Counted from the stretch's first letter, positions 27,467 through 35,943 are shown. The stretch: 40,773 nt of DNA from an uncultured Paracoccaceae bacterium (GCA_937922155.1 CAKZVL010000105.1:1-40773); one strand, 5' to 3'. Notes: a model not told the origin generated them from the letters alone. Numbers and translations: made by a program.

Positions 27467-27562
27467 CATCTTGCCCTAAAATACTCCCGCCAGAGGCACC
27501 CGTACGACGATGTAAGTGCACTGTCGGCCGTAACTTTGGCGACCTAGGGGGATAAACCCCCT
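27467..27562 (-). repeat. Rhodobacterales-type intergenic repeat (REP-like)
   Basis: In the gap between the M16 pair and mutL, the minus strand has a hairpin GAGGGGG-TTTAT-CCCCCTA (27545-27563). About 45 bases later comes GTGCCTCTGGCGGGAGTATT running into TTAGGGCAAGATGAT (27467-27499). I recognise the GGCGGGAGTATTTT ... GGCAAGATGA tail as a short repeat scattered between genes in many Rhodobacteraceae genomes. The assignment is from memory of that pattern. It may act as a transcript end or mRNA stabiliser after the M16 genes. Confidence 0.5.
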
Positions 27563-27583
27563 CGCAGAATCGGCGCTGGGCAT

Positions 27584-27591
27584 GCTATACC
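27584..27591 (+). promoter_or_regulatory. Extended -10 promoter candidate for mutL, possibly leaderless
   Basis: ATGCTATACC contains the extended -10 form TGnTATACC (27584-27591). Seven bases separate the hexamer from the A of the mutL ATG, so transcription would begin at the start codon itself. No Shine-Dalgarno sequence precedes that ATG. Confidence 0.4.
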
Positions 27592-27598
27592 TTGTGGC

Positions 27599-29422
27599 AT
27601 GGCCCTGACCGACCCCCAGATAAAGCCTCAGCCTGTCATCCGGCAGCTTGACGATGCTGCTATCAATCGCATCGCCGCGGGCGAGGTCGTGGAACGTCCG
27701 GCCTCTGCGGTGAAAGAACTGGTGGAAAACGCTATTGACGCGGGCGCAACTCGGATCGAAGTGGCCATCGCCGATGGAGGCAAGACGCTGATCCGGGTGA
27801 CGGACAACGGCTGTGGGATAGACCCCGACGACCTGCCGCTCGCGCTGTCGCGCCATGCCACCAGCAAAATCGACGGCACGGACCTGCTAAACATCCACTC
27901 TTTTGGGTTTAGGGGGGAAGCGCTTCCCTCCCTCGGCTCTGTAGGGCGGCTGACGATAACCAGTCGGGCGCAAGGTGCGGCGGGGGAAATCGCAGTCACC
28001 GGAGGGGAAATGTCCCCGGTCCGACCGGCAGCGCTCTCTGCAGGCACGATCGTCGAGTTGCGCGATCTGTTTTTCGCCACGCCCGCGCGGCTGAAATTTC
28101 TGCGCAGTGACCGTGCCGAAAACCAAGCGATCAGTGACGTGATCAAACGACTCGCGATGGCAGAACCATTCGTGACTGTGATCCTGCGCGATGTCTCTGG
28201 CGGTGATAGCCGCACGGTGTTCCGCGCGGATGCTGAAACCGGCGATATGTTTGATGCGCTGCACGGACGGCTCAAGACGATCCTTGGTCGTGACTTTGCT
28301 GAAAACGCCCTGCCGATTGACGCGATGCGCGATGGGTTCCACCTGACTGGTTATGCGGCTTTGCCGACCTATTCACGCGGGGCTGCTGTGGCGCAATACC
28401 TGTTCGTAAACGGCCGTCCCGTGCGGGACAAAATGTTGCTTGGTGCATTGCGTGCGGCCTATATGGATGTGCTTAGCCGGGATCGGCACCCGGTTGCGGC
28501 GCTGTTCGTGGATTGCGACCCAACGCTTGTGGATGTTAACGTGCATCCGGCCAAATCGGAGGTTCGGTTTCGCGATCCGGGTGCCGTGCGCGGCTTGATC
28601 GTATCGGGCTTAAGGCATGCCTTGGCAGAGGCGGGACACCGCGCATCGACGACTGTGGCGGGGGCAACATTGGGGGCAATGCGGCCCGAAGTGGTGGAAC
28701 CGCGCGTCTACCAGATGGATCGGCCCACACACAGTCACCCCAGTTTTACCGCGCGCTCCATGACGTTTCAGGCGCAGGCACCAGGGTTCTCTGAAACTCC
28801 GTCAGCCCGGATCGAACCCGAACCAGAACCTGATTTGCAGGCCGCTCCGCTCGGGGCTGCGCGGGCACAGGTGCACGAAAATTATATCATCGCCCAGACC
28901 GAAACGGGGATGGTGATTGTAGATCAGCATGCCGCGCACGAACGGCTGGTCTATGAAAAACTTAAAACGCAAATGGCCGAAAATGGGGTCGCAGCGCAAA
29001 CGCTCTTGATCCCCGAGATTGTCGAGATGACGGAAAACGAAGCTGCCAGCCTCATGGCAATCAGCGGTGAACTGTCCACGCTTGGGCTGACGTTTGAACC
29101 CTTCGGCGGCGGCGCGATTGCAGTGCGCGAAACGCCTGCGATCCTTGGTGAAGTCAACGCGCAGGCGCTGCTGCGCGACATCCTTGATGAGCTTGCAGAT
29201 CAAGGCGACAGCGCACGCGTGCAAACCAAAATCGACGCAATCCTCAGCCGGGTGGCGTGCCATGGCTCTATCCGATCTGGCCGCCGGATGAGCGGAGAAG
29301 AAATGAATGCGCTTCTGAGGCAGATGGAAACAACGCCGCTTTCCGGGCAATGCAATCACGGTAGGCCTACCTACGTCGAGCTCAAATTATCTGACATCGA
29401 GCGGCTTTTTGGGCGCACATGA
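27599..29422 (+). CDS. mutL: DNA mismatch repair protein MutL (endonuclease type)
   Basis: A 607-residue mismatch-repair ATPase. The GHKL ATPase motifs are clear: KELVENAIDAGATRIEV, DNGCGI and HSFGFRGEALPSLGSVGRLT. A DNA-binding transducer domain follows (FVNGRPVRDK, FVDCDPTLVDVNVHPAKSEV), then a ~100-residue linker and a C-terminal dimerisation domain. Residues 442-453 read DQHAAHERLVYE, matching the DQHAx2Ex4E metal motif of nicking MutL proteins. The supporting ACHGSIRSG and CNHGRPTYVEL motifs are present. It therefore should nick DNA itself, as expected in bacteria without MutH. No ribosome site is visible upstream. Its stop overlaps the rmuC start (ATGA). Confidence 0.96.
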   Translation: MALTDPQIKPQPVIRQLDDAAINRIAAGEVVERPASAVKELVENAIDAGATRIEVAIADGGKTLIRVTDNGCGIDPDDLPLALSRHATSKIDGTDLLNIHSFGFRGEALPSLGSVGRLTITSRAQGAAGEIAVTGGEMSPVRPAALSAGTIVELRDLFFATPARLKFLRSDRAENQAISDVIKRLAMAEPFVTVILRDVSGGDSRTVFRADAETGDMFDALHGRLKTILGRDFAENALPIDAMRDGFHLTGYAALPTYSRGAAVAQYLFVNGRPVRDKMLLGALRAAYMDVLSRDRHPVAALFVDCDPTLVDVNVHPAKSEVRFRDPGAVRGLIVSGLRHALAEAGHRASTTVAGATLGAMRPEVVEPRVYQMDRPTHSHPSFTARSMTFQAQAPGFSETPSARIEPEPEPDLQAAPLGAARAQVHENYIIAQTETGMVIVDQHAAHERLVYEKLKTQMAENGVAAQTLLIPEIVEMTENEAASLMAISGELSTLGLTFEPFGGGAIAVRETPAILGEVNAQALLRDILDELADQGDSARVQTKIDAILSRVACHGSIRSGRRMSGEEMNALLRQMETTPLSGQCNHGRPTYVELKLSDIERLFGRT

Positions 29423-30585
29423 TCCAGATTGGCACATATACCTTTGACCTGAATGACCCGCTGGTGATTGGCGCGCTGGTCGGAGCCGGGCTGTTCTTGC
29501 TAATCCTGATCCTGCTAATTGTCACGGTTCGGAGGGCAGGCAGCAATGCGCAAGCAGCGCAGCTTTTGGCGACGCAACTGGGTGGGCTGGGGCACCGGGT
29601 TGAAGGCATCTCAAACGGGCAGCAGCAATTGTTTGGTGGACTAACCTCAGTCACCGAAGCACAAGCGCAGCAGCAGGCGCAAACGCTAAAGTTGATGGAA
29701 CAACGTCTGGCAGAAGTGAATGACGCGATGGGGCAAAATCTGGCCCATTCTGCACAACGGACGGCGCAGTCGCTGGGAGAGTTGCAGCAGCGGCTTTTGT
29801 CCATCGACAAGGCACAGGACAACATCACCAAACTGTCTGGCGACGTTCTGTCACTACAAGACATCCTGTCCAATAAGCAAACGCGCGGGGCCTTTGGTGA
29901 AATTCAGCTCAATGATATCGTCAGCAAGGCGTTGCCACCGGACGCCTATGCGTTCCAGAAAACCCTGTCCAACGGCAGCCGCCCGGATTGTCTGATCGAC
30001 CTGCCTAACCCGCCCGGTCCCATCGTTATTGACGCGAAATTCCCGCTTGAGGCCTACGAAGCGCTGCGCAGTGCATCCACCGATTGGGAGGTGAATGAGG
30101 CCGCGAAATTCATGCGCTCTTCGGTCAAAAAACACATCAAGGATATCGCGGAAAAGTACATCCTCGATGGCGAAACGGCTGACGGTGCGCTGATGTTTCT
30201 GCCCAGCGAAGCGGTCTATGCTGAACTGCACGCAACCTTTCCCGAACTCATCCGCGAAGGGTTCGAAGCACGGGTTTGGATTGTCTCGCCCACCACGTGC
30301 ATGGCAACACTTAACACCATGCGCGCGATCCTCAAAGACGCACGGATGCGCAAGGAATCCAACCGCATCCGGCGTGAACTTTCACTCCTTTTGGCGGATG
30401 TGGATCGGATGGCAACGCGGGTAGACAACCTTGATCGGCATTTCAATCAGGCGCACAAAGACATCTCGGACATCAAAATTAGCGCAGAAAAAGCCGGACG
30501 TCGGGCCAAACGACTGGATACGTTCGATTTTGAAGAACTGGCAGAGGATCCAAAGGTTGTCCCGCTCACACCACCAGTGGGCTAG
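29419..30585 (+). CDS. rmuC: DNA recombination protein RmuC family
   Basis: A 388-residue protein with one N-terminal membrane segment (about residues 14-36). A Gln/Ala-rich coiled coil follows (about 40-150). The RmuC nuclease-like domain comes next, with LSNKQTRGAFGEIQLNDIV, RPDCLIDLPNPPGPIVIDAK, FPLEAYEAL, GALMFLPSEAVYAELH and RVWIVSPTTCMATLN. In E. coli rmuC loss raises inversion at short repeats; the biochemical role is unsettled. Length fits the family. It starts within the mutL stop codon, so the two repair genes are coupled. A hairpin follows at 30598-30624. Confidence 0.94.
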   Translation: MIQIGTYTFDLNDPLVIGALVGAGLFLLILILLIVTVRRAGSNAQAAQLLATQLGGLGHRVEGISNGQQQLFGGLTSVTEAQAQQQAQTLKLMEQRLAEVNDAMGQNLAHSAQRTAQSLGELQQRLLSIDKAQDNITKLSGDVLSLQDILSNKQTRGAFGEIQLNDIVSKALPPDAYAFQKTLSNGSRPDCLIDLPNPPGPIVIDAKFPLEAYEALRSASTDWEVNEAAKFMRSSVKKHIKDIAEKYILDGETADGALMFLPSEAVYAELHATFPELIREGFEARVWIVSPTTCMATLNTMRAILKDARMRKESNRIRRELSLLLADVDRMATRVDNLDRHFNQAHKDISDIKISAEKAGRRAKRLDTFDFEELAEDPKVVPLTPPVG

Positions 30586-30597
30586 TCGGAAAACAAC

Positions 30598-30624
30598 AAA
30601 GCCCCAGCCTGGGGCCGGGGCTTT
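30598..30624. terminator. Terminator hairpin between convergent rmuC and chrR
   Basis: AAAGCCCC (30598-30605) pairs with GGGGCTTT (30617-30624). On the minus strand the stem is followed by GTTGTTTTCC, so it is a better terminator for rpoE-chrR than for mutL-rmuC. Confidence 0.6.
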
Positions 30625-30647
30625 GAAGCACAACGTGGTGGGTCTTC

Positions 30648-31301
30648 CTAAATATCGATGAATTTCTGCGCCATCCGCGGGATCAGACCCTTGAACGCGA
30701 GCGGTGCATCTGTTGCGGACAAACAAATGCAATCCTGACCCGGTTCAGCCACCGGCGTGTGGGTCAGATCTTCGTTTGCGACTTCGACATCGCCGACATT
30801 GAATCGATCCTCTTCATCGCTGAACGCACCCTGAAGAACGAGCGTCAACTCTGTCCCCTTGTGACCATGATCTGGTACCGCGGTTCCAGCAGGAATGCGC
30901 AGCAAACGAACCGTCGCCTTGTCTGATGTGCTCAGCATCATTTGACTAACGCCCCCGCCAATCCGACGCCACTTTACGTCTTTGAGGTCGCCACCGACAT
31001 AGTTTTGCAATGGCGTGGGGAACACCGTGTCTGGCTTTGGTGCTTGTTTGGCGTCTTCCTTACGGAATGCATTGTCAGCGATAAGCGCTAAGGCCGCTTT
31101 CAAGCTGTCTTCTGCCAATTCAGCGGGATCGCCTGACATCATGACTTCCCCGCCAAGCGCGTCATACTCGGCCAAGGCGGCGCGGCAGTCGTCGCACATG
31201 GATATGTGCGTAGCTACGATCAGATTAAAGGCTTCCGGCAAGGAACCCGCAGAATAGCCCATCAACAGAGCATCGGTAAGGTGGTGTTTGATCGGTGTCA
31301 T
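30648..31301 (-). CDS. chrR: ChrR zinc anti-sigma factor (singlet-oxygen sensor)
   Basis: A 217-residue cytoplasmic anti-sigma factor that holds RpoE inactive until singlet oxygen or related stress. The N-terminal zinc anti-sigma domain has the HHLTDALL helix and HISMCDDC, giving ligands His7, His32, Cys36 and Cys39. The C-terminal cupin has PDHGHKGTELTLVLQGAF, with His145, His147 and Glu151, and His181 in LTHTPVAEPG. The CIC pair (Cys191, Cys193) is also conserved. The frame begins with GTG at 31310, but ATG at 31301 fits GAAG spacing and the family start MTxxxHH; ATG at 31304 is possible. It lies 10 bases after rpoE and is translationally coupled to it. Confidence 0.95.
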   Translation of the reverse strand: MTPIKHHLTDALLMGYSAGSLPEAFNLIVATHISMCDDCRAALAEYDALGGEVMMSGDPAELAEDSLKAALALIADNAFRKEDAKQAPKPDTVFPTPLQNYVGGDLKDVKWRRIGGGVSQMMLSTSDKATVRLLRIPAGTAVPDHGHKGTELTLVLQGAFSDEEDRFNVGDVEVANEDLTHTPVAEPGQDCICLSATDAPLAFKGLIPRMAQKFIDI

Positions 31302-31311
31302 CATTTTCACT

Positions 31312-31890
31312 TCATTTCATCGCATGGCGCAAACGGTCTAGCGCCAAACGTATCCTAGATTTTATCGTACCAAGCGGAAGTCCCGTCTTGGCCGCTATTT
31401 CACTGTGCGAAAGGTCACCAAAGTATGCATCTTCGATGAGCTTCCTTTGTTTTTCGGGCAATTGCGCCAAGGCTTGGCCCAACTGGTCTGTCTCTTGTTG
31501 CAGTGCGATTTGGTCTGCTTGATCAGGTTCCGCTTCTGGACCCCACGTTAATTCTTCCGGTTCTGGCCGGCGGTCTTTGCGGATCATATCGATCCGTCGG
31601 TTCCGGGCGATGGTAAAGATCCATGTTGAAACGCTTGCTTTGCCCGGATCGAACAAATGAGCCTTTCGCCAAAGGGTTGCCATCACATCCTGAGCGCATT
31701 CTTCCGCCACGTCGGCGGTCGCCCCGGATTTCATCAAAAATGACTTCACGCGCGGCGCAAAGTAACTGAAAACTTCCGCGAACGCGGCTTTGTCACCGTT
31801 TTGAATACACCGCATTTGGGTGACCCACATCATCCGCTTTGTTGTTTCGTCCGTCGTCACAGTTTCCAACCCCGAAGAGAACAGATTCAT
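31312..31890 (-). CDS. rpoE: ECF sigma factor RpoE (ECF11, ChrR-controlled)
   Basis: A 192-residue extracytoplasmic-function sigma factor. Region 2 contains AFAEVFSYFAPRVKSFLMKS, AEECAQDVMATLWRKAHLFD and VSTWIFTIARNRRIDMIRKD. Region 4 contains LPEKQRKLIEDAYFGDLSHS and the helix-turn-helix GLPLGTIKSRIRLALDRLRH. It is very close to R. sphaeroides RpoE as I remember it. The longer frame to 32022 cannot be used because the promoter at 31970-31999 lies inside it. ATG at 31890, after GGCGGGG with nine-base spacing, is the best start downstream. An internal GTG or the ATG pair before WVTQMR are alternatives. Activates its own promoter and, by inference, the divergent operon. Confidence 0.95.
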   Translation of the reverse strand: MNLFSSGLETVTTDETTKRMMWVTQMRCIQNGDKAAFAEVFSYFAPRVKSFLMKSGATADVAEECAQDVMATLWRKAHLFDPGKASVSTWIFTIARNRRIDMIRKDRRPEPEELTWGPEAEPDQADQIALQQETDQLGQALAQLPEKQRKLIEDAYFGDLSHSEIAAKTGLPLGTIKSRIRLALDRLRHAMK

Positions 31891-31969
31891 CCTTTCATGC
31901 CCCGCCTTCTGACGCGGCACAATGGGCGAAACCCCGGATGGGCGATCTTGCGTGCTGGCTAACATACGG

Positions 31970-31999
31970 TATTTACGCGTCTGCTTCGGATCCGGATCA
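31970..31999 (-). promoter_or_regulatory. Sigma-E (RpoE)-dependent autoregulatory promoter
   Basis: On the minus strand TGATCC (31994-31999), an 18-base spacer and TAAATA (31970-31975) match the known sigma-E promoter pattern of R. sphaeroides (TGATCC then TAA-rich -10). Transcription would start near 31963, giving a leader of about 70 bases to the ATG at 31890. Confidence 0.82.
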
Positions 32000-32018
32000 A
32001 AATAATTTCTATTGAAAG

Positions 32019-32047
32019 TCATCTAGCTATGCGTTGGTGCGTAACAG
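32019..32047 (+). promoter_or_regulatory. Weak sigma-E-like promoter candidate for the five-gene operon
   Basis: TCATCT (32019-32024, four of six matches to TGATCC), a 17-base spacer and TAACAG (32042-32047) lie 35 bases before the operon's first ATG. It is the best sigma-E-like match I found on this strand. Confidence 0.25.
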
Positions 32048-32082
32048 ATGTAAGACCAAGCTAGTGTGACGGAGAATTTTTC

Positions 32083-33381
32083 ATGCCAAATCAATCGATG
32101 ACCGAGCCGCCGCGCAAAATTGCGGTGATCGGAGCGGGAATCTCCGGCATGGGAGCGGCGCACAGATTAGCCCAAAACAATCGGGTGGTTTTGTTTGAGA
32201 GCGAAAAACGGTTGGGCGGCCATGCCCGCACCCGGATGGCAGGACCTGACAAGACAGTTGCGGTCGATACGGGTTTTATCGTCTTTAATTGTGCCAACTA
32301 TCCGAATCTCACACGTCTGTTCAACGACCTCAACGTGCCAGTTGTCAAAAGCAACATGAGCTTTGCGGCTTCCTTCGACGACGGCGCTTTCGAATATGCG
32401 TTACAATCATTGAACAGCTTGTTCGGGCAGCGTGGTAATATGATCAGTCCAAAGTTTTATCGCATGCTGCGCGATCTGGTAGTTTTCAACTCCAAAGGTC
32501 TTGAAACAAGCCAAGAGCCAGACATGACGATTGCCGGCTTGATTGAGAAATTACGCCTGAGCGAGTTCTTCCGCGATCACTATCTGTTGCCGTTTTCTGG
32601 GGCGATCTGGTCCACGCCGAAAGACCAGATCATGGATTTTCCAGCGGCCAGCCTTTTGAAGTTCTTTGACAACCACGCGCTGTTGTCCGCGACTGGCCAG
32701 CATCAGTGGTACACTGTTCAGGGCGGGAGCCAGTCTTATGTCCGCCTTTTAGGTCAGGACATGGTACAGCGCGGTGTTAATGTGCGACTAGATGCGGCCG
32801 TCGATGGTGTGCGACGGACACTCAATGGGGTTGAGGTCAAATCAAACAGACAGGACTGGGAAGCGTTTGATGAAGTGATCTTTGCGACCCATTCTGACAT
32901 CACGATGCGCCTTTTATCCGACCCGTCACCGGCCGAAATGAGCATCCTCAGCGCGGTGCGCTATCAACCGAATTCGGTTGTTTTGCATTCAGATACGTCG
33001 ATCATGCCAAAGCGTCGGCGTGTTTGGGCTTCGTGGAATTATACAGAAGGCAAGAACAAAATCGATGATCAGATCGACCTGACCTACTGGATGAATAGCC
33101 TGCAAACCTTGGATACGACAGATCCATATATGGTGACGTTGAATTCGACGCGCCCAATTCGCGAAGACCTGATTTGGGACGAATGCACCTTGCACCACCC
33201 GGTCTATGATGCGGCTGCCATTGCGGCACAAGAACAGGCGCGCGTGATCAACGGCACCAATCGTACATGGTTTTGTGGGGCTTGGATGAAAAACGGCTTC
33301 CACGAAGATGGGCTATCATCGGCCTATGATGTCGTTGACGCTTTGAACACGACCACGCGAATAATACTGGCAGCCGAATGA
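32083..33381 (+). CDS. FAD-dependent amine-oxidase/desaturase-like oxidoreductase (sigma-E operon)
   Basis: A 432-residue flavoprotein. Residues 13-23 give the Rossmann motif AVIGAGISGMG. FESEKRLGGHARTR follows, and the C-terminus WFCGAWMKNGFHEDGLSSAY is the usual FAD-closing motif of COG2907-type oxidoreductases related to carotenoid desaturases. The R. sphaeroides counterpart (RSP1091, by memory) lies next to rpoE-chrR and is needed for furan fatty acid formation; the later name UfaD or UfaO for members of this set is from memory and unverified. Desaturation of a membrane-bound acyl chain is plausible. GGAG lies eight bases before the ATG. It is first of five overlapping or closely packed genes. 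A weak plus-strand promoter candidate is at 32019-32047. Confidence 0.9.
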   Translation: MPNQSMTEPPRKIAVIGAGISGMGAAHRLAQNNRVVLFESEKRLGGHARTRMAGPDKTVAVDTGFIVFNCANYPNLTRLFNDLNVPVVKSNMSFAASFDDGAFEYALQSLNSLFGQRGNMISPKFYRMLRDLVVFNSKGLETSQEPDMTIAGLIEKLRLSEFFRDHYLLPFSGAIWSTPKDQIMDFPAASLLKFFDNHALLSATGQHQWYTVQGGSQSYVRLLGQDMVQRGVNVRLDAAVDGVRRTLNGVEVKSNRQDWEAFDEVIFATHSDITMRLLSDPSPAEMSILSAVRYQPNSVVLHSDTSIMPKRRRVWASWNYTEGKNKIDDQIDLTYWMNSLQTLDTTDPYMVTLNSTRPIREDLIWDECTLHHPVYDAAAIAAQEQARVINGTNRTWFCGAWMKNGFHEDGLSSAYDVVDALNTTTRIILAAE

Positions 33382-34133
33382 ACATCATCCAGCACATTGC
33401 GGGAGAAACATTTCATGGACGTCGTGGTGCGGTCCGCAATGATTTCCGGTATTCCATCGATTATGTCCTCGTAAACCTTGACGAACCATTGCAGGCACCG
33501 CGCTTGTTTGGACGCAATGGTGCTGGTTTGATGTCACTTCATGATTGTGATCATGGCGGACCACCCAAGGCCGGAAAGGGTGCCGATTGGGTACGTGATG
33601 TTCTAGCGGCGCATAACCTACCAACGGGTGGGGCGATCAAACTGCTAGCCCAGCCTCGTGTGCTTGGGCATGTTTTTAATCCTGTTAGCTTTTGGCTGTG
33701 TTACGACGACGCCAATCGTTTGATCGTGGTCATTGCCGAAGTGACCAACACATTTGGAGATCGCCACTCCTACATCTGTTTTCACGATGATCTGCGCGAG
33801 ATTACCAAGCAGCAAAAACTGACCGCGCAAAAGATCATGCACGTTTCTCCGTTCCAGCCGGTCGAGGGCGGCTATGTGTTTACCTTCGACATAAGCGCTG
33901 ACAACGTCCACATCATCATCGACTACAGCCGGGGCAACGGCGGTGTCATTGCCACGCTGAAAGGCACAATCAAACCGCTGACGACAGCCGGAATGATCAA
34001 GTCTGCGTTGCGTCGCCCGTTTGGATCGCGTCGGGTGCTGGCGCTGATCCACTGGCAAGCAGTCAAACTTTGGTGGAAAGGCGCAACCTTTCGCAGCCAG
34101 CCGCCCGCGCCCGTGGATGAGGTGAGCAGGTGA
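33378..34133 (+). CDS. DUF1365 family protein (sigma-E operon)
   Basis: A 251-residue protein of the DUF1365 family, which has no agreed biochemical function. Characteristic stretches are GRRGAVRNDFRYSIDYVLV, LLAQPRVLGHVFNPVSFWLC, VIAEVTNTFGDRHSY, KIMHVSPFQPVEGGYVF and the C-terminal LIHWQAVKLWWKG. The family is almost always paired with a COG2907 flavoprotein, as here. The start overlaps the preceding stop by four bases and the end overlaps the MFS start by four. The R. sphaeroides relative (RSP1090, by memory) takes part in the singlet-oxygen response. Conserved His/Asp/Asn residues in VFNPVSFW and FGDRHSY suggest a catalytic role, but that is inference. Confidence 0.92.
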   Translation: MNIIQHIAGETFHGRRGAVRNDFRYSIDYVLVNLDEPLQAPRLFGRNGAGLMSLHDCDHGGPPKAGKGADWVRDVLAAHNLPTGGAIKLLAQPRVLGHVFNPVSFWLCYDDANRLIVVIAEVTNTFGDRHSYICFHDDLREITKQQKLTAQKIMHVSPFQPVEGGYVFTFDISADNVHIIIDYSRGNGGVIATLKGTIKPLTTAGMIKSALRRPFGSRRVLALIHWQAVKLWWKGATFRSQPPAPVDEVSR

Positions 34134-35362
34134 TCGGCGCATGGCGTGACCGCTTGCCCGCTTTCAGCTTGTTCGCCGCGATCCTCTCGGCGGCGGGGCT
34201 GCCGATCTATATTTATGCGCCCAAGTATTATGCCGATACTTATGGCGTGAGCCTGACCGCACTTGGGGCCATCCTGTTTGGTTTGCGTCTGTTCGATGTT
34301 GTCCAAGATCCCGTTCTTGGTTGGATCAGCGAACGCTTGGGGGCTGCGCGAGCGTTTTGGGTCGGGGTCGGGGCACTGGTGCTTGCGTTGTCGATGTACG
34401 GGCTGTTTGCCGTGCCGCCGCCCATTGCACCAGCTTGGTGGTTTGGCCTCACAGTGACAGGTTTGTTCACGTCCTTCTCTTTCCTAACAATCAACTTTTA
34501 CGCCCAAGGAATCCAAAAGGCTGACGGGTTGACGGGCAGCCATATGCGGCTGGCCGCGTGGCGCGAAACCGGGGCCTTGCTTGGTGTCTGCATTGCTGCC
34601 GTGATGCCGACAATGCTGGCCGGGGCGGTCATGCTACCTTTTGCCGCCTATGCGCTTGGGTTCGGTGCGATCACGATCCTTGCTACCATGCTGATGCACC
34701 GGGAATGGACCGCCAGCGCGATCAAAACAGAACCCACGCCAATCGGGACGATCCTGTCGGACAAAGTGACACGCAGACTGCTGATCTTGGCACTGGTGAA
34801 CGCAACACCGCTGGCTGTGTCATCCACATTATTCCTCTTCTTTGTGGAAAGCAGGCTGGGGGCCGTGGGTTGGGAAGGGCCGCTTTTGGTTCTGTTCTTT
34901 CTTGCCGCCGCACTTTCTGCGCCGATCTGGTCGCGACTGGCGCAATCCTATGGGGCAAAGCGAGTTTTGCTGACGGCAATGCTACTTGCCGTGGCGTCAT
35001 TTGGGTATACGCTGACTTTATCTGAGGGCCAATACATCCAATTTGCAATTGTCTGCGTACTATCAGGAGCAACCATTGGTGCTGACCTGACGTTGCTGCC
35101 CGCTTTGTTCGCAAAGCGCATGGCAGTTGTATCCCCAAACGGGGGACAGGGGTTCGGGCTGTGGTCGCTGGTGAACAAATTTACGTTAGCTTTTGCGGCT
35201 GTCCTACTTTTGCCGTTGTTGGAAAATGCTGGTTTCGTGTCCGGATCAACTGATCTGCCGACAGATGCCCTGAACAGATTGACGGTTCTCTATGCGGGGG
35301 TGCCGTGTGTATTGAAATTGGTGGCAATTGCGATGTTAGCAGCCATCACATTGGAGGACTGA
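34130..35362 (+). CDS. MFS transporter of the GPH/MelB-like type (sigma-E operon)
   Basis: A 410-residue membrane protein with about 12 hydrophobic segments. LFGLRLFDVVQDPVLGWISE and the following RLGAARAFWVGVG form the motif-A-like loop of sugar:cation symporter-like MFS proteins. No recognisable substrate motif is present. It overlaps the DUF1365 stop codon by four bases. Its counterpart in R. sphaeroides is part of the same operon (RSP1089, by memory). In this setting it may move a lipid or lipid precursor rather than a sugar, which is a guess from context. The end is five bases before the DUF3833 start, within whose ribosome site (GGAGG) it terminates. Confidence 0.88.
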   Translation: MIGAWRDRLPAFSLFAAILSAAGLPIYIYAPKYYADTYGVSLTALGAILFGLRLFDVVQDPVLGWISERLGAARAFWVGVGALVLALSMYGLFAVPPPIAPAWWFGLTVTGLFTSFSFLTINFYAQGIQKADGLTGSHMRLAAWRETGALLGVCIAAVMPTMLAGAVMLPFAAYALGFGAITILATMLMHREWTASAIKTEPTPIGTILSDKVTRRLLILALVNATPLAVSSTLFLFFVESRLGAVGWEGPLLVLFFLAAALSAPIWSRLAQSYGAKRVLLTAMLLAVASFGYTLTLSEGQYIQFAIVCVLSGATIGADLTLLPALFAKRMAVVSPNGGQGFGLWSLVNKFTLAFAAVLLLPLLENAGFVSGSTDLPTDALNRLTVLYAGVPCVLKLVAIAMLAAITLED

Positions 35363-35367
35363 ACGCT

Positions 35368-35943
35368 ATGTCGTTTTTGCCCTATTTTATCTTTGGTGCG
35401 GGCCTGATGCTTGCGGCAGTTTTTGCCAAGTCACGCTATGTCTCGTTTTGGGCGCAAAAACCGGAGGATTATGCCACAGGACCAGTTTTCGACATTCGCG
35501 AACGGTTTAACGGGCCGATTGATTGCGAAGGCGTCATTTATGGACCGACGGGTCGTGTAACATCTCGTTTTGTCGCGCATTTTGATGCGCAATGGGAAGG
35601 CAACAAATGCACGATGAAGGAAGTGTTCCATTACGACAGCGGTCAGGTGCAGAACCGTGAATGGAAACTTACTTTGGGAAATGATGGTTCTATCCTTGCC
35701 CAAGCACCCGATGTGATCGGCCAAGGAAGTGGGCAGCAGACAGGGTCGGCTGTTTTGCTCAATTACCGACTAAAGCTCACCGATGATGCAGGTGGGTATG
35801 TGTTGGACACGACGGATTGGATGTATCTGATGCAAAACGGGTCTATTATGAACCGCAGCCAATTCCGCAAATTTGGGATCAAAGTTGCGGAACTCGTTGC
35901 CACGATGCGACCAGCATCGCCGCAAACTGTCCCCGGAGAGTAA
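35368..35943 (+). CDS. DUF3833 family protein, membrane-anchored (sigma-E operon)
   Basis: A 191-residue protein. MSFLPYFIFGAGLMLAAVFA is a hydrophobic N-terminal anchor or signal. The mature part shows DUF3833 features: FDIRERFNGPIDCEGVIYGP, GRVTSRFVAHFDAQWEG, EVFHYDSGQVQNREW, DVIGQGSGQQTGSAVLLNY and DWMYLMQNGSIMNRSQFRKF. The fold looks lipocalin-like (beta-rich, all-soluble domain after the anchor), which would suit binding a lipid; that is inference. ATG at 35368 is preceded by GGAGG and is preferred over the upstream frame start at 35305. It is followed one base later by the SDR gene. Confidence 0.92.
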   Translation: MSFLPYFIFGAGLMLAAVFAKSRYVSFWAQKPEDYATGPVFDIRERFNGPIDCEGVIYGPTGRVTSRFVAHFDAQWEGNKCTMKEVFHYDSGQVQNREWKLTLGNDGSILAQAPDVIGQGSGQQTGSAVLLNYRLKLTDDAGGYVLDTTDWMYLMQNGSIMNRSQFRKFGIKVAELVATMRPASPQTVPGE

